Source: Gemmatimonadota bacterium
Lineage (GTDB): Bacteria; Latescibacterota; UBA2968; UBA8231
Length of the DNA stretch: 21,665 nucleotides
Assembly (NCBI GenBank): GCA_026706505.1
Contig: JAPOYQ010000628.1
Coordinates: 1 to 21,665 of the forward strand
Direction of reading: 5' to 3'
Part shown: piece by piece, positions 13,291-21,602 of the stretch
Layout of the letters: every line of letters starts with the position of its first letter
Numbering within the stretch: the first letter of the stretch is position 1
Made by a program: the position numbers and the translations under genes
The notes under the pieces: generated by a model
Database searches by the model: none
Told to the model about the DNA's origin: nothing
The model's input: only the letters and a program-made list of their open reading frames with translations

Positions 13291-14271
13291 TCACTCCTTA
13301 ACGACCGGGTACATGGCCGCAATGTGCTCTGGCCCTGAGGCGCAGCAGCCGCCAATGATCTGGGCACCCATCCGCTTCCACTCGCCGGCAAACTCCGCCA
13401 TGCGGGAGGGGTAGTAGTCGGCGTTCTGCAAGATGTCCACACCGGTACTGGGTTTTTGGTTCGTGAGCGTCGGCCTGTTGGCAATGGGGCCGGTCGGGTT
13501 GTAGCCGAGGTTGGGGTACGCGCCGACGGGACCGGCAAACGCCTCCCGGAGTATGGGGAAACCGACGGAGATGTTTTCCGGGTTGCTGCACATGAGCAGG
13601 ACGGCATCGACGGGATGACCTGCGAGGGCGCTGGCGAGATTGATCAGGCTCTCGCCATACTGCATTGCGCCGTCGTCTTGGATGTGCCGGACTCCTAAGA
13701 AGACCGGCACGCCCGCCTCGGCACAGCCGTCGACAGCTTCGACGCAGTCCTCGATGAAGCCGACGTACTCGGCCAGGATCAGGTCGGCACCCTCGTCGGC
13801 TAGGAGTTTGGCGTGGTCGGCCCACTCTCTGCGGTACGCCTCGGGACCCAAGGCGCGGGCGTCTGAGACTGGGCTGGTAGGTGGCATCGATCCCTGGAGG
13901 CTGGGGGCGGCGATGCCGCCGGCGACGTACGCCTCTTGGCGCATGGCATTGCGGGCCTCGACGGCGTTGCAGATCGCGGCGGTTGCATAGGTGCGCCAGG
14001 CGTGGCGCTCACCGATAGAGTCGAGCCGGGTAGGCGTCGTCCAGAAGTTGTTGCTGGTGATAATGTCGGCCCCGACGCGGAGGTAGTCTGAGTGCACCTG
14101 CTGAACCACGTCGGCGTACTCGAGGTTGGCCGTTGCCGACCACGCCTTGAGTCGGTCTTCGGTGCCTTTGAGGACATCGGCTCCGCGGCGCTGCAGTTCC
14201 GAGCCGGTCCCGCCGTCCAGCAGAAGCGCATCGCCGTTGTGGAGCCGCTGGGCGATGGTGTGTGTGGGCAT
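13291..14271 (-). CDS. Homocysteine S-methyltransferase-family protein
   Basis: A 326-residue Zn-dependent methyltransferase-fold protein. The opening LLLDGGTGSELQRRG (17-31), ITSNNFWTTPTRL (71-83) and the zinc cysteines Cys228 (LLMCSNPENI) and Cys309-Cys310 (IIGGCCASGPEHI) match the betaine/S-methylmethionine:homocysteine methyltransferase family. These enzymes move a methyl group from a sulfonium or ammonium donor to a thiol, normally homocysteine. The start is the ATG at 14271 with GGAGAG 5 bases upstream; an in-frame extension to 14322 has no support. It heads the run lyase-Ldh2-SPFH-Gfo-isomerase-cyclase, suggesting that the pathway meets a methylated substrate, or that the protein has a different thiol-dependent role. 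The family assignment is firm, the donor unknown. Confidence 0.92.
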   Translation of the reverse strand: MPTHTIAQRLHNGDALLLDGGTGSELQRRGADVLKGTEDRLKAWSATANLEYADVVQQVHSDYLRVGADIITSNNFWTTPTRLDSIGERHAWRTYATAAICNAVEARNAMRQEAYVAGGIAAPSLQGSMPPTSPVSDARALGPEAYRREWADHAKLLADEGADLILAEYVGFIEDCVEAVDGCAEAGVPVFLGVRHIQDDGAMQYGESLINLASALAGHPVDAVLLMCSNPENISVGFPILREAFAGPVGAYPNLGYNPTGPIANRPTLTNQKPSTGVDILQNADYYPSRMAEFAGEWKRMGAQIIGGCCASGPEHIAAMYPVVKE

Positions 14272-14294
14272 TTGGTCTCTCCGATGGGAGGGCA

Positions 14295-14322
14295 AAGGTA
14301 CATGTCTGCCGGATCGCGTCAA
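14295..14322 (-). promoter_or_regulatory. Weak candidate promoter before the methyltransferase-like gene
   Basis: On the minus strand TTGACG (14322-14317, 5 of 6) and TACCTT (14300-14295, 3 of 6) are 16 bases apart, 24 bases before the ATG at 14271. The 99-base gap to the ABC transporter genes contains no clear terminator; only a short GC-rich 5-base-pair hairpin near 14338-14349 is visible. Confidence 0.25.
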
Positions 14323-14370
14323 GGTAAATGGGACGCCTCGGCAGGTGCCGCAGCAAACCTGATCATCAAG

Positions 14371-15174
14371 TCAGCTTCCCGTAGAGCGGTAGTGCCGCAC
14401 GCCCACTTGCCAGACGCGCAGACAGACCGCGAAAAAGAGCAGGCCCACGACCGGGGCCAGCCATTGGAATAACGGGCCTGAACCCAAGGGGTCGGGGCGT
14501 TCCAAAATTCCCAAAGCTGGGTAATAGCTGACGCAGGCGAGGGGGATGACGTAGGTGAAAAAGCGGCGGAACCACTCGCGGTAAATTGCTAGCGGGTACT
14601 GGGCTGTCTCCACGCCGCCGTAGGTTACGGTATTGACGATTTCCAAGCTCTCGGTGGTCCAAAAAGCCAGCGTCGCCTGCAGGACGATGAGGCCGTAAAA
14701 CAGGCAAGCCCCGCCGAGGATGGTGAGCAAGACGAGGAGCAGCTTGTCCGGCGTCCAGGCCAGTTCTAGGGCATGTGAGGCCCACAGCAGGACGACCAAA
14801 CCCTGGGTGATGCGGCCGATGCGCTTGAGGGTGAGTTCTTGTCCGGCCAATTGCAAGGCCGTGCTGCGGGGGCGCAGCAGCAAGCGGTCGAAGTCGCCAC
14901 TTTTGACCGTGGAGGCGAACAAGTCAAAGCCGCGCGAGAAGGCATCGCACAGGGCAAAGGCGATATTGATCAGGCCGTAGAAGAAGGCCACTTCGGGCAG
15001 ACTCCAAGTGTCGAGGGCGGTGAAGCGGTCGAAGAGCGCCCAGATGCCCAAGAATTCCAAACCGGTCATCAGGCCGTGGCCCACGGACAGCATGACAAAA
15101 GAGGCCCGGTACTGCATTTGGCTGCGGAAGGAAATGCCGATATAGCGGCCGTACAGGCGCAGTCCATCGAGCAC
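14371..15174 (-). CDS. ABC-2-type transporter permease (second subunit)
   Basis: A 267-residue integral membrane protein with about six hydrophobic segments, of the ABC-2 permease group usually found as the third gene after a COG4586-like ATPase and COG4587-like permease (COG3694-like). Blocks such as SGDFDRLLLRPRSTALQL after the second transmembrane region and the YPLAIYREWFRRFFTYVIPLA stretch near the end are typical of that group. The start is a GTG at 15174 with AAGGAGG 8 bases upstream, inside the end of the preceding permease gene; the genes are 4 bases apart. It would pair with the 15179-15970 protein to form a heterodimeric channel in the inner membrane. Cargo and direction are not established for this family, though ABC-2 fold transporters are mostly exporters. 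Confidence 0.9.
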   Translation of the reverse strand: MLDGLRLYGRYIGISFRSQMQYRASFVMLSVGHGLMTGLEFLGIWALFDRFTALDTWSLPEVAFFYGLINIAFALCDAFSRGFDLFASTVKSGDFDRLLLRPRSTALQLAGQELTLKRIGRITQGLVVLLWASHALELAWTPDKLLLVLLTILGGACLFYGLIVLQATLAFWTTESLEIVNTVTYGGVETAQYPLAIYREWFRRFFTYVIPLACVSYYPALGILERPDPLGSGPLFQWLAPVVGLLFFAVCLRVWQVGVRHYRSTGS

Positions 15175-15178
15175 GGTT

Positions 15179-15970
15179 TCAGCCTCCTTGGACGACTAGG
15201 CGGCGGGTGCCCCGGTAGAGGAGGAAGCGGCCCAGGCTCACTAGTGCTAGCGTCCACGCGAGTTGATGACCCACTACCGACCAGACTTGAGACGCGGGAA
15301 TGTGTCCCATGTAGAGGCGGAACGGGGTGTCGGCCAAGCCGCGGAAAGGCAGGAAGTCGAGTATGGGTTGGAACTCGTCGGGAAACAGCGGCAAGGGGAT
15401 CACCATGCCCGAAAAGACGAAGATGCATAGCGACAGCATTTGCATGGCCCCCTCTCCGGCGATGGTCCACATCAAGGAGATGTTGACCAAGTTGGACAAA
15501 GCTCCGCCCAGCAAGATAGCACCCACCGTGGCCAAGGCCCAAGCTGCCGCAGCACTTGGGGACGCGGGAGCTTGCAGACCGAAAAAGAGGAAGGCCAAGC
15601 AGAACAGTGGCACGGAGCGCAGCAGGGCGGGGGCAATGCGGTTGGCGAGGGAGCGGCTGTACCAAAAAGTGTATAGATCGACGGGGCGCACCAATTCGTA
15701 GGCCACTGTGCCCGTGCGCACCATGATGCGCACGTCGTCGTCGGGTGTCCAAGGCAAGAGGGCGAACAGAGCCTGACCTAGCCAGACGTAATTGACCACT
15801 TCGGCGTAGGTCATGGGCTGCGCTTGGGTCGCCGTGCGGTAGAACGCTTCAAAGATCATCACCCGAATGAGGCCCCAGAATAGCTGCGTGCCCATGCCGG
15901 CTAGGGCCGCGGCCCGGTACTGCAGCAACATGCGGATGCGGGCGCTGAGGACGGACAGGTAGGGCCGCAT
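15179..15970 (-). CDS. ABC-2-type transporter permease (first subunit)
   Basis: A 263-residue inner-membrane permease (COG4587-like) with about six transmembrane segments. The region GTVAYELVRPVDLYTFWYSR between early helices and the segment FVFSGMVIPLPLFPDEFQPI followed by LPFRGLADTPFRLYMG are characteristic of this permease class. The ATG at 15970 overlaps the TGA of the ATPase gene by one base (TGATG), a translational-coupling junction; a TTG one codon upstream is less likely. It forms a module with the ATPase upstream and the second permease downstream. No cargo can be named from sequence. Confidence 0.92.
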   Translation of the reverse strand: MRPYLSVLSARIRMLLQYRAAALAGMGTQLFWGLIRVMIFEAFYRTATQAQPMTYAEVVNYVWLGQALFALLPWTPDDDVRIMVRTGTVAYELVRPVDLYTFWYSRSLANRIAPALLRSVPLFCLAFLFFGLQAPASPSAAAAWALATVGAILLGGALSNLVNISLMWTIAGEGAMQMLSLCIFVFSGMVIPLPLFPDEFQPILDFLPFRGLADTPFRLYMGHIPASQVWSVVGHQLAWTLALVSLGRFLLYRGTRRLVVQGG

Positions 15971-16950
15971 CAAGGGCGATCCCGGTAGAGTTGGGCGATG
16001 ACTTCCTCAATGGGCGGGTTTTCCACAAAGAGGTCGCGCACCTCGTGGCGGGCGGTGATGCGGCTGATGAGGGCTGCGGCTGAAATGCGTTCGGGCGCAA
16101 AGCTGAGATGCACTCGGGGGCCATCGCGCTGCACGACGCGGGCAGCTTCGTCTTCGATGGTCGCTGTGGCATCGACTAAATCGACGATGAGGCGGCGCTC
16201 GGACGAGACGCGGGCGCGCAAATCGGCGAGGCTGCCGTCGGAGAGGATGGTGCCGTCGCCGATGACCATGACCCGGTTGCACAGGGCTTCGATATCGTCC
16301 ATATCGTGGGTGGTCAGGATGACGGTGGTGCCTTCTCGGCGGTTGAGTTCTTTGATGAAGTCGCGCATCGCCAGTTTGGAAACCGCGTCGAGGCCAATGG
16401 TCGGCTCGTCCAAAAAGAGCAGCCCCGGACCGTGGAGCAAGGCCGCTACTAAATCGCAGCGCATGCGCTGGCCCAAGCTGAGCTGGCGCACGGGCACGTC
16501 GAGAAAGGAATCGAGTTCCAGCATGGCGATGAGCGCGTCGCGCCGCCGCCGGTAGAGGTTGGAGGGAACTTTGTAGATGTCGCGCAGCAGATCGAAGGAT
16601 TCAATGGCTGGCAAGTCCCACCACAACTGGGTGCGCTGCCCGAAGACCACGCCAATGCGGCTGACGTGGCCAATGCGGTCCTGCCAGGGGATGCGACCTT
16701 GGACCTCGCAGCGGCCCGAATCGGGGACGACGATGCCGGAGAGGATTTTGACTGTGGTGGATTTGCCGGCACCGTTGGGGCCGATATAGCCGACTAGTTC
16801 GCCGGCTTCCAGCGAAAAAGAGATGCTGTCCAACGCCCGAATGGTGCGGTGCGAGCGCTGCACAATGCCCCGAAAGGCACCCCAAAGGCCGGGACGGCGC
16901 TCGGCAATGCAGTAGGTTTTGACTAGGTTTTCAACGACGATTTGGGGCAT
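15970..16950 (-). CDS. ABC transporter ATP-binding protein
   Basis: A 326-residue ATPase of the COG4586-like group, longer than minimal ABC ATPases because of a C-terminal domain of about 90 residues (from about 235). The N-terminus has the group's WGAFRGIVQR insertion near 23-32. Motifs: Walker A GPNGAGKST at 57-65, Q-loop Gln105 in VFGQRTQLWWDLP, signature LSLGQ at 157-161, Walker B LLFLDEP at 177-183 and switch His215 in TTHDMDD. It powers the two permeases encoded immediately downstream. The ATG at 16950 is the only sensible start but lacks a recognisable ribosome site; the TonB-dependent receptor stops 24 bases earlier, so reinitiation is possible. Confidence 0.96.
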   Translation of the reverse strand: MPQIVVENLVKTYCIAERRPGLWGAFRGIVQRSHRTIRALDSISFSLEAGELVGYIGPNGAGKSTTVKILSGIVVPDSGRCEVQGRIPWQDRIGHVSRIGVVFGQRTQLWWDLPAIESFDLLRDIYKVPSNLYRRRRDALIAMLELDSFLDVPVRQLSLGQRMRCDLVAALLHGPGLLFLDEPTIGLDAVSKLAMRDFIKELNRREGTTVILTTHDMDDIEALCNRVMVIGDGTILSDGSLADLRARVSSERRLIVDLVDATATIEDEAARVVQRDGPRVHLSFAPERISAAALISRITARHEVRDLFVENPPIEEVIAQLYRDRP

Positions 16951-16974
16951 GAGTTTTCGGGAGCGCAGCTTTCC

Positions 16975-19350
16975 TTAGAACAGCAAACTCACCCCCAGCC
17001 GCATATTGATGGGATTTCCCGGGGTGAAGTGGATCTCTGAAACAGGTTCCTCTTCGTCCCGCAGGCGCGATTCAGTGTCGAATTGCGCCTCGTTCCACAT
17101 CGTGTCAAGCGCGTTCTCTACGCCCAAATTAAACCGCCAAGCCCCTCGCTGATAGGCACCGCTGAAATCGACTACAGTATAGCCTTCGGCCGTGACACTG
17201 CCGTCCTCGTTGGCGGGCCGGTCGTCAATATGACGGTAGCGCAAGCTGCCTTCCAAGCCATTGGGGTGGCGCCAAGTCAAGCCACCAGTAGAGGTTTGGT
17301 TGGGGGCCAGCGGAATTTTATCGGCACCATCGGGTTCGTCCACCGCCTCACCTCGGGAAAAATTGAAGTCGGCATCAGCCCACAGCCAAGAGCACAGTTG
17401 GAGACGGGCTTCTAGGTCCAGCCCCTCCCGCCGAGTTTTCCCGCTGGCTTCGGTGGTGCCGGCATCGCCGACAAAGACGAATTCGCTCTCCAAGTCCATC
17501 CACCACAGCGCCGCCCCCAAACTCAACCGGTCGAACAAGCGGGTCCGCAGACCGGTTTCAGCCCCCACAGCCCGAGGTAGAGTCCCTTCTTCAAGGTGTC
17601 CCGGATCAATGTTCCGCTCTGCTAACTCGGCGGCAACGTCGGCCTCGCTCTGCCCATTGCGCCGTATGGCCCGACGAATCTGCGAGGCGCGGGCGTCGAT
17701 GACGTTATTGCGGGCGTCGTTGGAGTGAAACCCGGTGCCAAAATTGGCAAAAAGGTCTAGGGCGTGGATGGGGCTGTACACCAGGGACGCTTTCGGGCTG
17801 AGTATGGAGGCTTGGGCAAAGCCCGAAGCGTGCGGTAGGTCGGTGGAGTGCCTTTCGAGATGGTCGTCAACATTGAAGGTGAAATAATCGCTGCGTAGCC
17901 CTAGCACCAGTTGCAGGCGCGGGGTGAGGGCAATCTCCTCTTGGACCCACAAAAACAGGTTGCGCTCCACGACATCGGCCTCGACCAGAGGTGCGAGGCG
18001 CTGGCGGTCGGGGCTTTTCCACAAAGCCACGGCTGCATTATCGGCGCGCAGGCCGCCCCCCATCGTGGTATGGGCTAGGTATGGGCCCCAGTAGTGGTGG
18101 AAGATATAGGCACTGTTGATCCCAGCGACCCGGCGGATATCGGTTTGTTCGATGGTGTCGCCGCGCTCGGGATCCTCGAGGAAAAAGGTGAAATTGGAGA
18201 ACAGTTTGAACTGGTAGTCGGCCAAGTACGCCTGTAGGTCGAAGGCGTTGGCGTCCGTCCCTTGGACGTGGAAGTTGACTTGGACATCTTGGCGGCCGGT
18301 GCTGCCACCCTCCAAATCATCAATGGCTCCCCAGCGGTCGATGCGGCCCTGTTCTATTGCCCGTTGGGGGATCTGCCCAGAGGCGTCCCAAGCCGAACTG
18401 AACCCGCTGGTGGTCAGGGTGAGGGTGGACCGGTCGGAAAGACGAGCATGGTACTTGCCGAAGACATTGAGTCGCTGTAGGCCCTGAGGCTGCTTGACCG
18501 GGCCGTTGGTGCGGTAGTATTTGCCTGCGAAATAGGCACTTTGTTTGGGACCGGCTAGCGGGATCTGGTAGAGCATGGTGTACTGGGCCGTATTGAAACC
18601 ACCCCCTTCGAGGTGAATGGCATTGTTGTCGAGACGGTCGCGGGTGTGGTAGGCGATGGCCCCGGCGGTAGCCAGATTGCCGAATTCGGCGAAGTACGGC
18701 CCTTTCTTGACGTCCAAGCTCTCGACGACTTCGGGAATGAGGAAGTGCATGTCGGCGTAGCCTTGCCCATGGCCGTGGGAGACCATATTCACGGGGACCC
18801 CATCCACCGAGATGGCCACATCAGTGCCGTGGTCGGCGTCAAAGCCGCGGAGAAAGATCTGTTCGGCTTTACCGCCGCCGGCGTGCTGGGCAATGATGAG
18901 TCCTGGCATCAGTTGCAACATCTGATGGGCCGTGCGATTGGGCCGGATGTGCAGGTCGAATTGGCGCACTGCCCGCGAGGAAGCCGCCGTGAAGGCCCGT
19001 TCGCCGTGAATCAGCATTTCGCCCATGTGCAAGGGGCTGGGGGTCAGGGCGACGACCAAGCGAGCCTTCTCTTTAGGGGCCACCCGCATGGTATCGGTGA
19101 AGGTAGAATAACCCATCAGACTGATTTCCACTTGGTAGGCACCCACAGGCACGATCGGCAATAAAAACTGACCGTTCATATCCGTGGAGGCCCCCAGCAA
19201 GGTACCCACGAGGCGAATAGTGGCCCCGACCAGCGGCTCGCCGGTAGCTTCGTCGGTTACCTCGCCACTTAGGCTGGCCTCCGTCTGGGCTGTTAGAGGG
19301 CTGGCGACCAACAAGGCCGCTAGGATCGACATATAGACCACCTTGCGCAT
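16975..19350 (-). CDS. TonB-dependent outer-membrane receptor with N-terminal carboxypeptidase-regulatory-like domain
   Basis: A 791-residue outer-membrane protein. Residues 1-21 are a signal peptide (AALLVASPLTAQ). Residues 25-105 form a carboxypeptidase-regulatory-like beta-sandwich (LSGEVTDEATGEPLVGATIR). A TonB-box-like segment EMLIHGER lies at 111-118, followed by the plug (about 125-240; FLRGFDADHGTDVAISVDGV, SLDVKKGPYFAEFGNLATAG) and the beta-barrel to the terminal SLLF, the usual outer-membrane C-terminal aromatic. The plug carries a His-rich stretch SHGHGQGYADMH at 191-202, which could touch a metal, but similar sequences occur in receptors of unknown ligand. The ATG at 19350 has AAGGAG 9 bases upstream. 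No TonB, ExbB or ExbD is nearby. The ABC-2-type transporter follows 24 bases downstream, probably in one operon; the AT-rich 185-base gap is shared with a divergent peptidase gene. Confidence 0.96.
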   Translation of the reverse strand: MRKVVYMSILAALLVASPLTAQTEASLSGEVTDEATGEPLVGATIRLVGTLLGASTDMNGQFLLPIVPVGAYQVEISLMGYSTFTDTMRVAPKEKARLVVALTPSPLHMGEMLIHGERAFTAASSRAVRQFDLHIRPNRTAHQMLQLMPGLIIAQHAGGGKAEQIFLRGFDADHGTDVAISVDGVPVNMVSHGHGQGYADMHFLIPEVVESLDVKKGPYFAEFGNLATAGAIAYHTRDRLDNNAIHLEGGGFNTAQYTMLYQIPLAGPKQSAYFAGKYYRTNGPVKQPQGLQRLNVFGKYHARLSDRSTLTLTTSGFSSAWDASGQIPQRAIEQGRIDRWGAIDDLEGGSTGRQDVQVNFHVQGTDANAFDLQAYLADYQFKLFSNFTFFLEDPERGDTIEQTDIRRVAGINSAYIFHHYWGPYLAHTTMGGGLRADNAAVALWKSPDRQRLAPLVEADVVERNLFLWVQEEIALTPRLQLVLGLRSDYFTFNVDDHLERHSTDLPHASGFAQASILSPKASLVYSPIHALDLFANFGTGFHSNDARNNVIDARASQIRRAIRRNGQSEADVAAELAERNIDPGHLEEGTLPRAVGAETGLRTRLFDRLSLGAALWWMDLESEFVFVGDAGTTEASGKTRREGLDLEARLQLCSWLWADADFNFSRGEAVDEPDGADKIPLAPNQTSTGGLTWRHPNGLEGSLRYRHIDDRPANEDGSVTAEGYTVVDFSGAYQRGAWRFNLGVENALDTMWNEAQFDTESRLRDEEEPVSEIHFTPGNPINMRLGVSLLF

Positions 19351-19407
19351 AAATTATTGCTCCTTTGAAAGTGAACGAAATGCCTTCAGAAGTATTAAAG
19401 CCCTATA

Positions 19408-19435
19408 TTCATATCCGTTAAAAAATATATATAAG
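19408..19435 (+). promoter_or_regulatory. Candidate promoter for the M81 peptidase gene in an AT-rich divergent spacer
   Basis: TTCATA (19408-19413, 4 of 6) and TATAAG (19430-19435, 5 of 6) are 16 bases apart within an AT-rich block (about 19395-19435) that stands out from the GC-rich surroundings. Transcription would start near 19442, leaving a leader of about 94 bases. The same block probably carries the opposing receptor promoter, for which I found no convincing pair of boxes. Confidence 0.35.
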
Positions 19436-19468
19436 TTCAAGTGGCTGCACATTGAAGACATGGCGGCA

Positions 19469-19483
19469 GGCGAAGTCTTCGCC
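19469..19483. repeat. Short perfect inverted repeat in the M81 leader
   Basis: GGCGAA-GTC-TTCGCC: two six-base arms with a three-base centre, 53 bases before the M81 start codon and downstream of the candidate promoter. It could be an operator or a leader hairpin; it has no U-run and so is not a terminator. Confidence 0.35.
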
Positions 19484-19535
19484 CGTCTGTCGGAATCGAA
19501 GTGATAAAGGCAGGAAAAACCGAAAGGAGCAGTAG

Positions 19536-20999
19536 ATGCGCGTAGCAATCGGAGGCATTTCCCACGAGAGCAGCACCTTCACGAACGTAGCCACCACGTT
19601 GGACAGTTTCCGGGAGCGCAGCTATCTCCACGGAGCGGCAATCGTCGAGCGCTTTACCGGGGTCAATACGCCCATCGGCGGTTTCATCGAAGGGGCCGAG
19701 GCGCACGGCTTTGAAGCAGTGCCGACGATGTTGGCCGAGGCTTTTCCCAGCGCCCCGACGCCCTGCCCCATTTTTGATCGGCTCGTGGGCGAACTGCTCG
19801 ACGGCATTGAGGCGGCGGGGGCTATCGACGGGGTTTTATTGGAATTGCACGGGGCCATGGTGGCCGAGGGCATTGACGACGCCGAAGGGCATATCCTAGC
19901 CGCGGTGCGCGGTTTGGTCGGCCCGGATATGCCCGTCGTCGGGCAGTTGGACATCCACTCCAATGTCTCCCACGCCATGATCGAGACCGCGGATGTGCTG
20001 ATTGGGCGGGAGACCTATCAAGAGGTCGATATGGCGCCGAGGGGCCGCGAGTGCGCCGATGTGCTGGTGAGCATGGTGCGGGAAGGCGTGCGGCCGACCA
20101 TGGCCTTGCACCAACTGCCTCTAGTCTGGGGCATGAACCAAGTGACGGCCCATCCGCCCATGCGCCAGGCCATCGAATACCTGCACCGAATTGAGGCCCG
20201 GCCCGGCGTGATCTGCGGCTCTATCGCCACCTGCTTCCCCCTAGCCGACATCCCCGATATGGGTGCATCGGTGTACGTAGCCACAGACAACGACCCCGCC
20301 CTAGCCCAATCCTGCGCCGACGAGTTGGCCGCTTGGCTCTGGGAGCGCCGGGCCGATTGGCAGGCACCCATGCCTTCTACCGCAGAGGCACTGCGAGAGG
20401 CCGACAAGACGGGGCATTATCCCGTGGTCTTGGCCGACCGCAACGACAATACCGGCGGCGGTTCGCCCGGCGACAGCACCGGGCTGTTGCGGACTTTTTT
20501 AGAAGCTGATCTGCAAGATGCCTGCGTGCTGTACATCGTCGATCCCGAAGCGGTGGCTGCTTGCCACCAAGCGGGCGTCGGTGCGGTGATCGATTTAGAG
20601 GTGGGCGGCAAGGCGTCCTCGCTGCAAGGCGAGCCTTGCTCCATGCGGGCCGAAGTAGTGGCCTTGAGCGACGGGTCCTTTCGCTACGACGGGCCTATGT
20701 ACGCCGGCCTAGATGGCACCATGGGGCTCTCGGCTCACATCCGCCAAGGCGGGGTACACGTGCTATTGGTAAACAAGCGCGAGCAACCGTTTTGCACGGC
20801 GTTTTCCCGCACCTTGGGTTTGGACCCAAAGCAGATGCGCTATGTCGGCGTCAAGTCCGCAGCCCACTTCCGCGCTGGTTTTGAGCCGTGGGCCGGCCAG
20901 ATTCAAGTGATCTCCGAACCATCGGTACACGCTCCGTCCGATGCCAAACTGGCCTTTAAGCGGCTGGGCCGCAAACTGTATCCTTTTGACGACATTTAG
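19536..20999 (+). CDS. M81-family (MlrC-like) metallopeptidase
   Basis: A 487-residue member of the M81/MlrC family, named after the enzyme that cleaves linearised microcystin in sphingomonads but widespread in bacteria that never meet microcystin. Family blocks: GGISHESSTFT (6-16), GVLLELHGAMVAEGIDDAEG (99-118), LDIHSNVS (138-145) with predicted zinc ligands Asp139 and His141, and DRNDNTGGGSPGDST (301-315). The block that normally reads YPHxD is YQEVD (161-165), so the third expected zinc ligand is Glu163. The C-terminal domain (about 320-487) is complete. No signal peptide is visible, so it should act in the cytoplasm, probably on small peptides or amides. The ATG at 19536 has AAAGGAG 6-7 bases upstream. 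It is followed 15 bases later by a Nudix gene. Confidence 0.94.
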   Translation: MRVAIGGISHESSTFTNVATTLDSFRERSYLHGAAIVERFTGVNTPIGGFIEGAEAHGFEAVPTMLAEAFPSAPTPCPIFDRLVGELLDGIEAAGAIDGVLLELHGAMVAEGIDDAEGHILAAVRGLVGPDMPVVGQLDIHSNVSHAMIETADVLIGRETYQEVDMAPRGRECADVLVSMVREGVRPTMALHQLPLVWGMNQVTAHPPMRQAIEYLHRIEARPGVICGSIATCFPLADIPDMGASVYVATDNDPALAQSCADELAAWLWERRADWQAPMPSTAEALREADKTGHYPVVLADRNDNTGGGSPGDSTGLLRTFLEADLQDACVLYIVDPEAVAACHQAGVGAVIDLEVGGKASSLQGEPCSMRAEVVALSDGSFRYDGPMYAGLDGTMGLSAHIRQGGVHVLLVNKREQPFCTAFSRTLGLDPKQMRYVGVKSAAHFRAGFEPWAGQIQVISEPSVHAPSDAKLAFKRLGRKLYPFDDI

Positions 21000-21014
21000 C
21001 CATTGGAAGCGACC

Positions 21015-21602
21015 GTGGATCTAGGCGCTTGGGCTGCGGTGCAGGTGGGACTCGCCCAGCACCAACCCTACTTGGTCGGCTCTACGGACAAGACGCGAGC
21101 TGCGGTGGCTGTGGTCTTGGGGCCGACGCCAGAGGGCTTGCAATTGCTCTTTATCGAACGCGCCCAGCACCCGGACGATCCTTGGTCGGGACACATCGCC
21201 TTTCCCGGCGGGCGCATTGAGGTAGACGACCCGTCGCTGCGGGCTGCGGCCGAGCGCGAGACTTTGGAAGAAGTCGGGATCAATCTGTCCACGGCTGAGT
21301 ATTGGGGTCGGGTTGACGATTTGACCGGACATATGTTGCCGGTGGTGGTATCTGGTTTCGTCTATCGCTTGGAGACGCCAGTGGACTTGGTCCTCAACCA
21401 CGAGATCGAGTCGGCCTTTTGGGTAGGAGCCGACCAATTGCGTGATTCCAGTAAGCGGACTCAGTACCGACTGCGACGTCGCGGCGGAGAGCAGGTATTT
21501 CCAGCGCTCGACCTGTTGGGGCCGAATCGCCCGCTGTTGTGGGGGATAACCTTTCGCATCGTGCGCCAGTTGATCGCTTGGATGGAGCCAGACAAAGCAT
21601 GA
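21015..21602 (+). CDS. Nudix hydrolase, CoA-diphosphatase type
   Basis: A 195-residue Nudix-fold pyrophosphohydrolase. The stretch LLFIERAQHPDDPWSGHIAF followed by PGG resembles the CoA-pyrophosphatase signature just before the Nudix box. The box itself runs from Gly66 to Ile89 and ends AAAERETLEEVGI. It is one residue longer than the textbook GX5EX7REUXEEXGU and has Asp in place of the first Glu, as in CoA-diphosphatase relatives. The metal-binding Glu pair in ETLEE is intact. It probably splits CoA, acyl-CoA or another nucleoside diphosphate derivative. I chose the GTG at 21015 because GGAAG stands 5 bases upstream; the TTG at 21003, 3 bases after the M81 stop, is also possible. It overlaps the next gene by ATGA. 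Confidence 0.9.
   Translation: MDLGAWAAVQVGLAQHQPYLVGSTDKTRAAVAVVLGPTPEGLQLLFIERAQHPDDPWSGHIAFPGGRIEVDDPSLRAAAERETLEEVGINLSTAEYWGRVDDLTGHMLPVVVSGFVYRLETPVDLVLNHEIESAFWVGADQLRDSSKRTQYRLRRRGGEQVFPALDLLGPNRPLLWGITFRIVRQLIAWMEPDKA

Noticed and set aside
14839..15486. Plus-strand ORF of 215 codons across the two permease genes
   Set aside because: Spans the junction of two well-supported membrane-protein genes on the other strand and has no transmembrane or domain pattern of its own.
19536..20999. Microcystin-degradation (mlr) cluster
   Set aside because: Only an M81/MlrC-like gene is present; no MlrA (CAAX-type protease), MlrB (beta-lactamase-like) or MlrD (transporter) is nearby, and M81 proteins are common outside that pathway.
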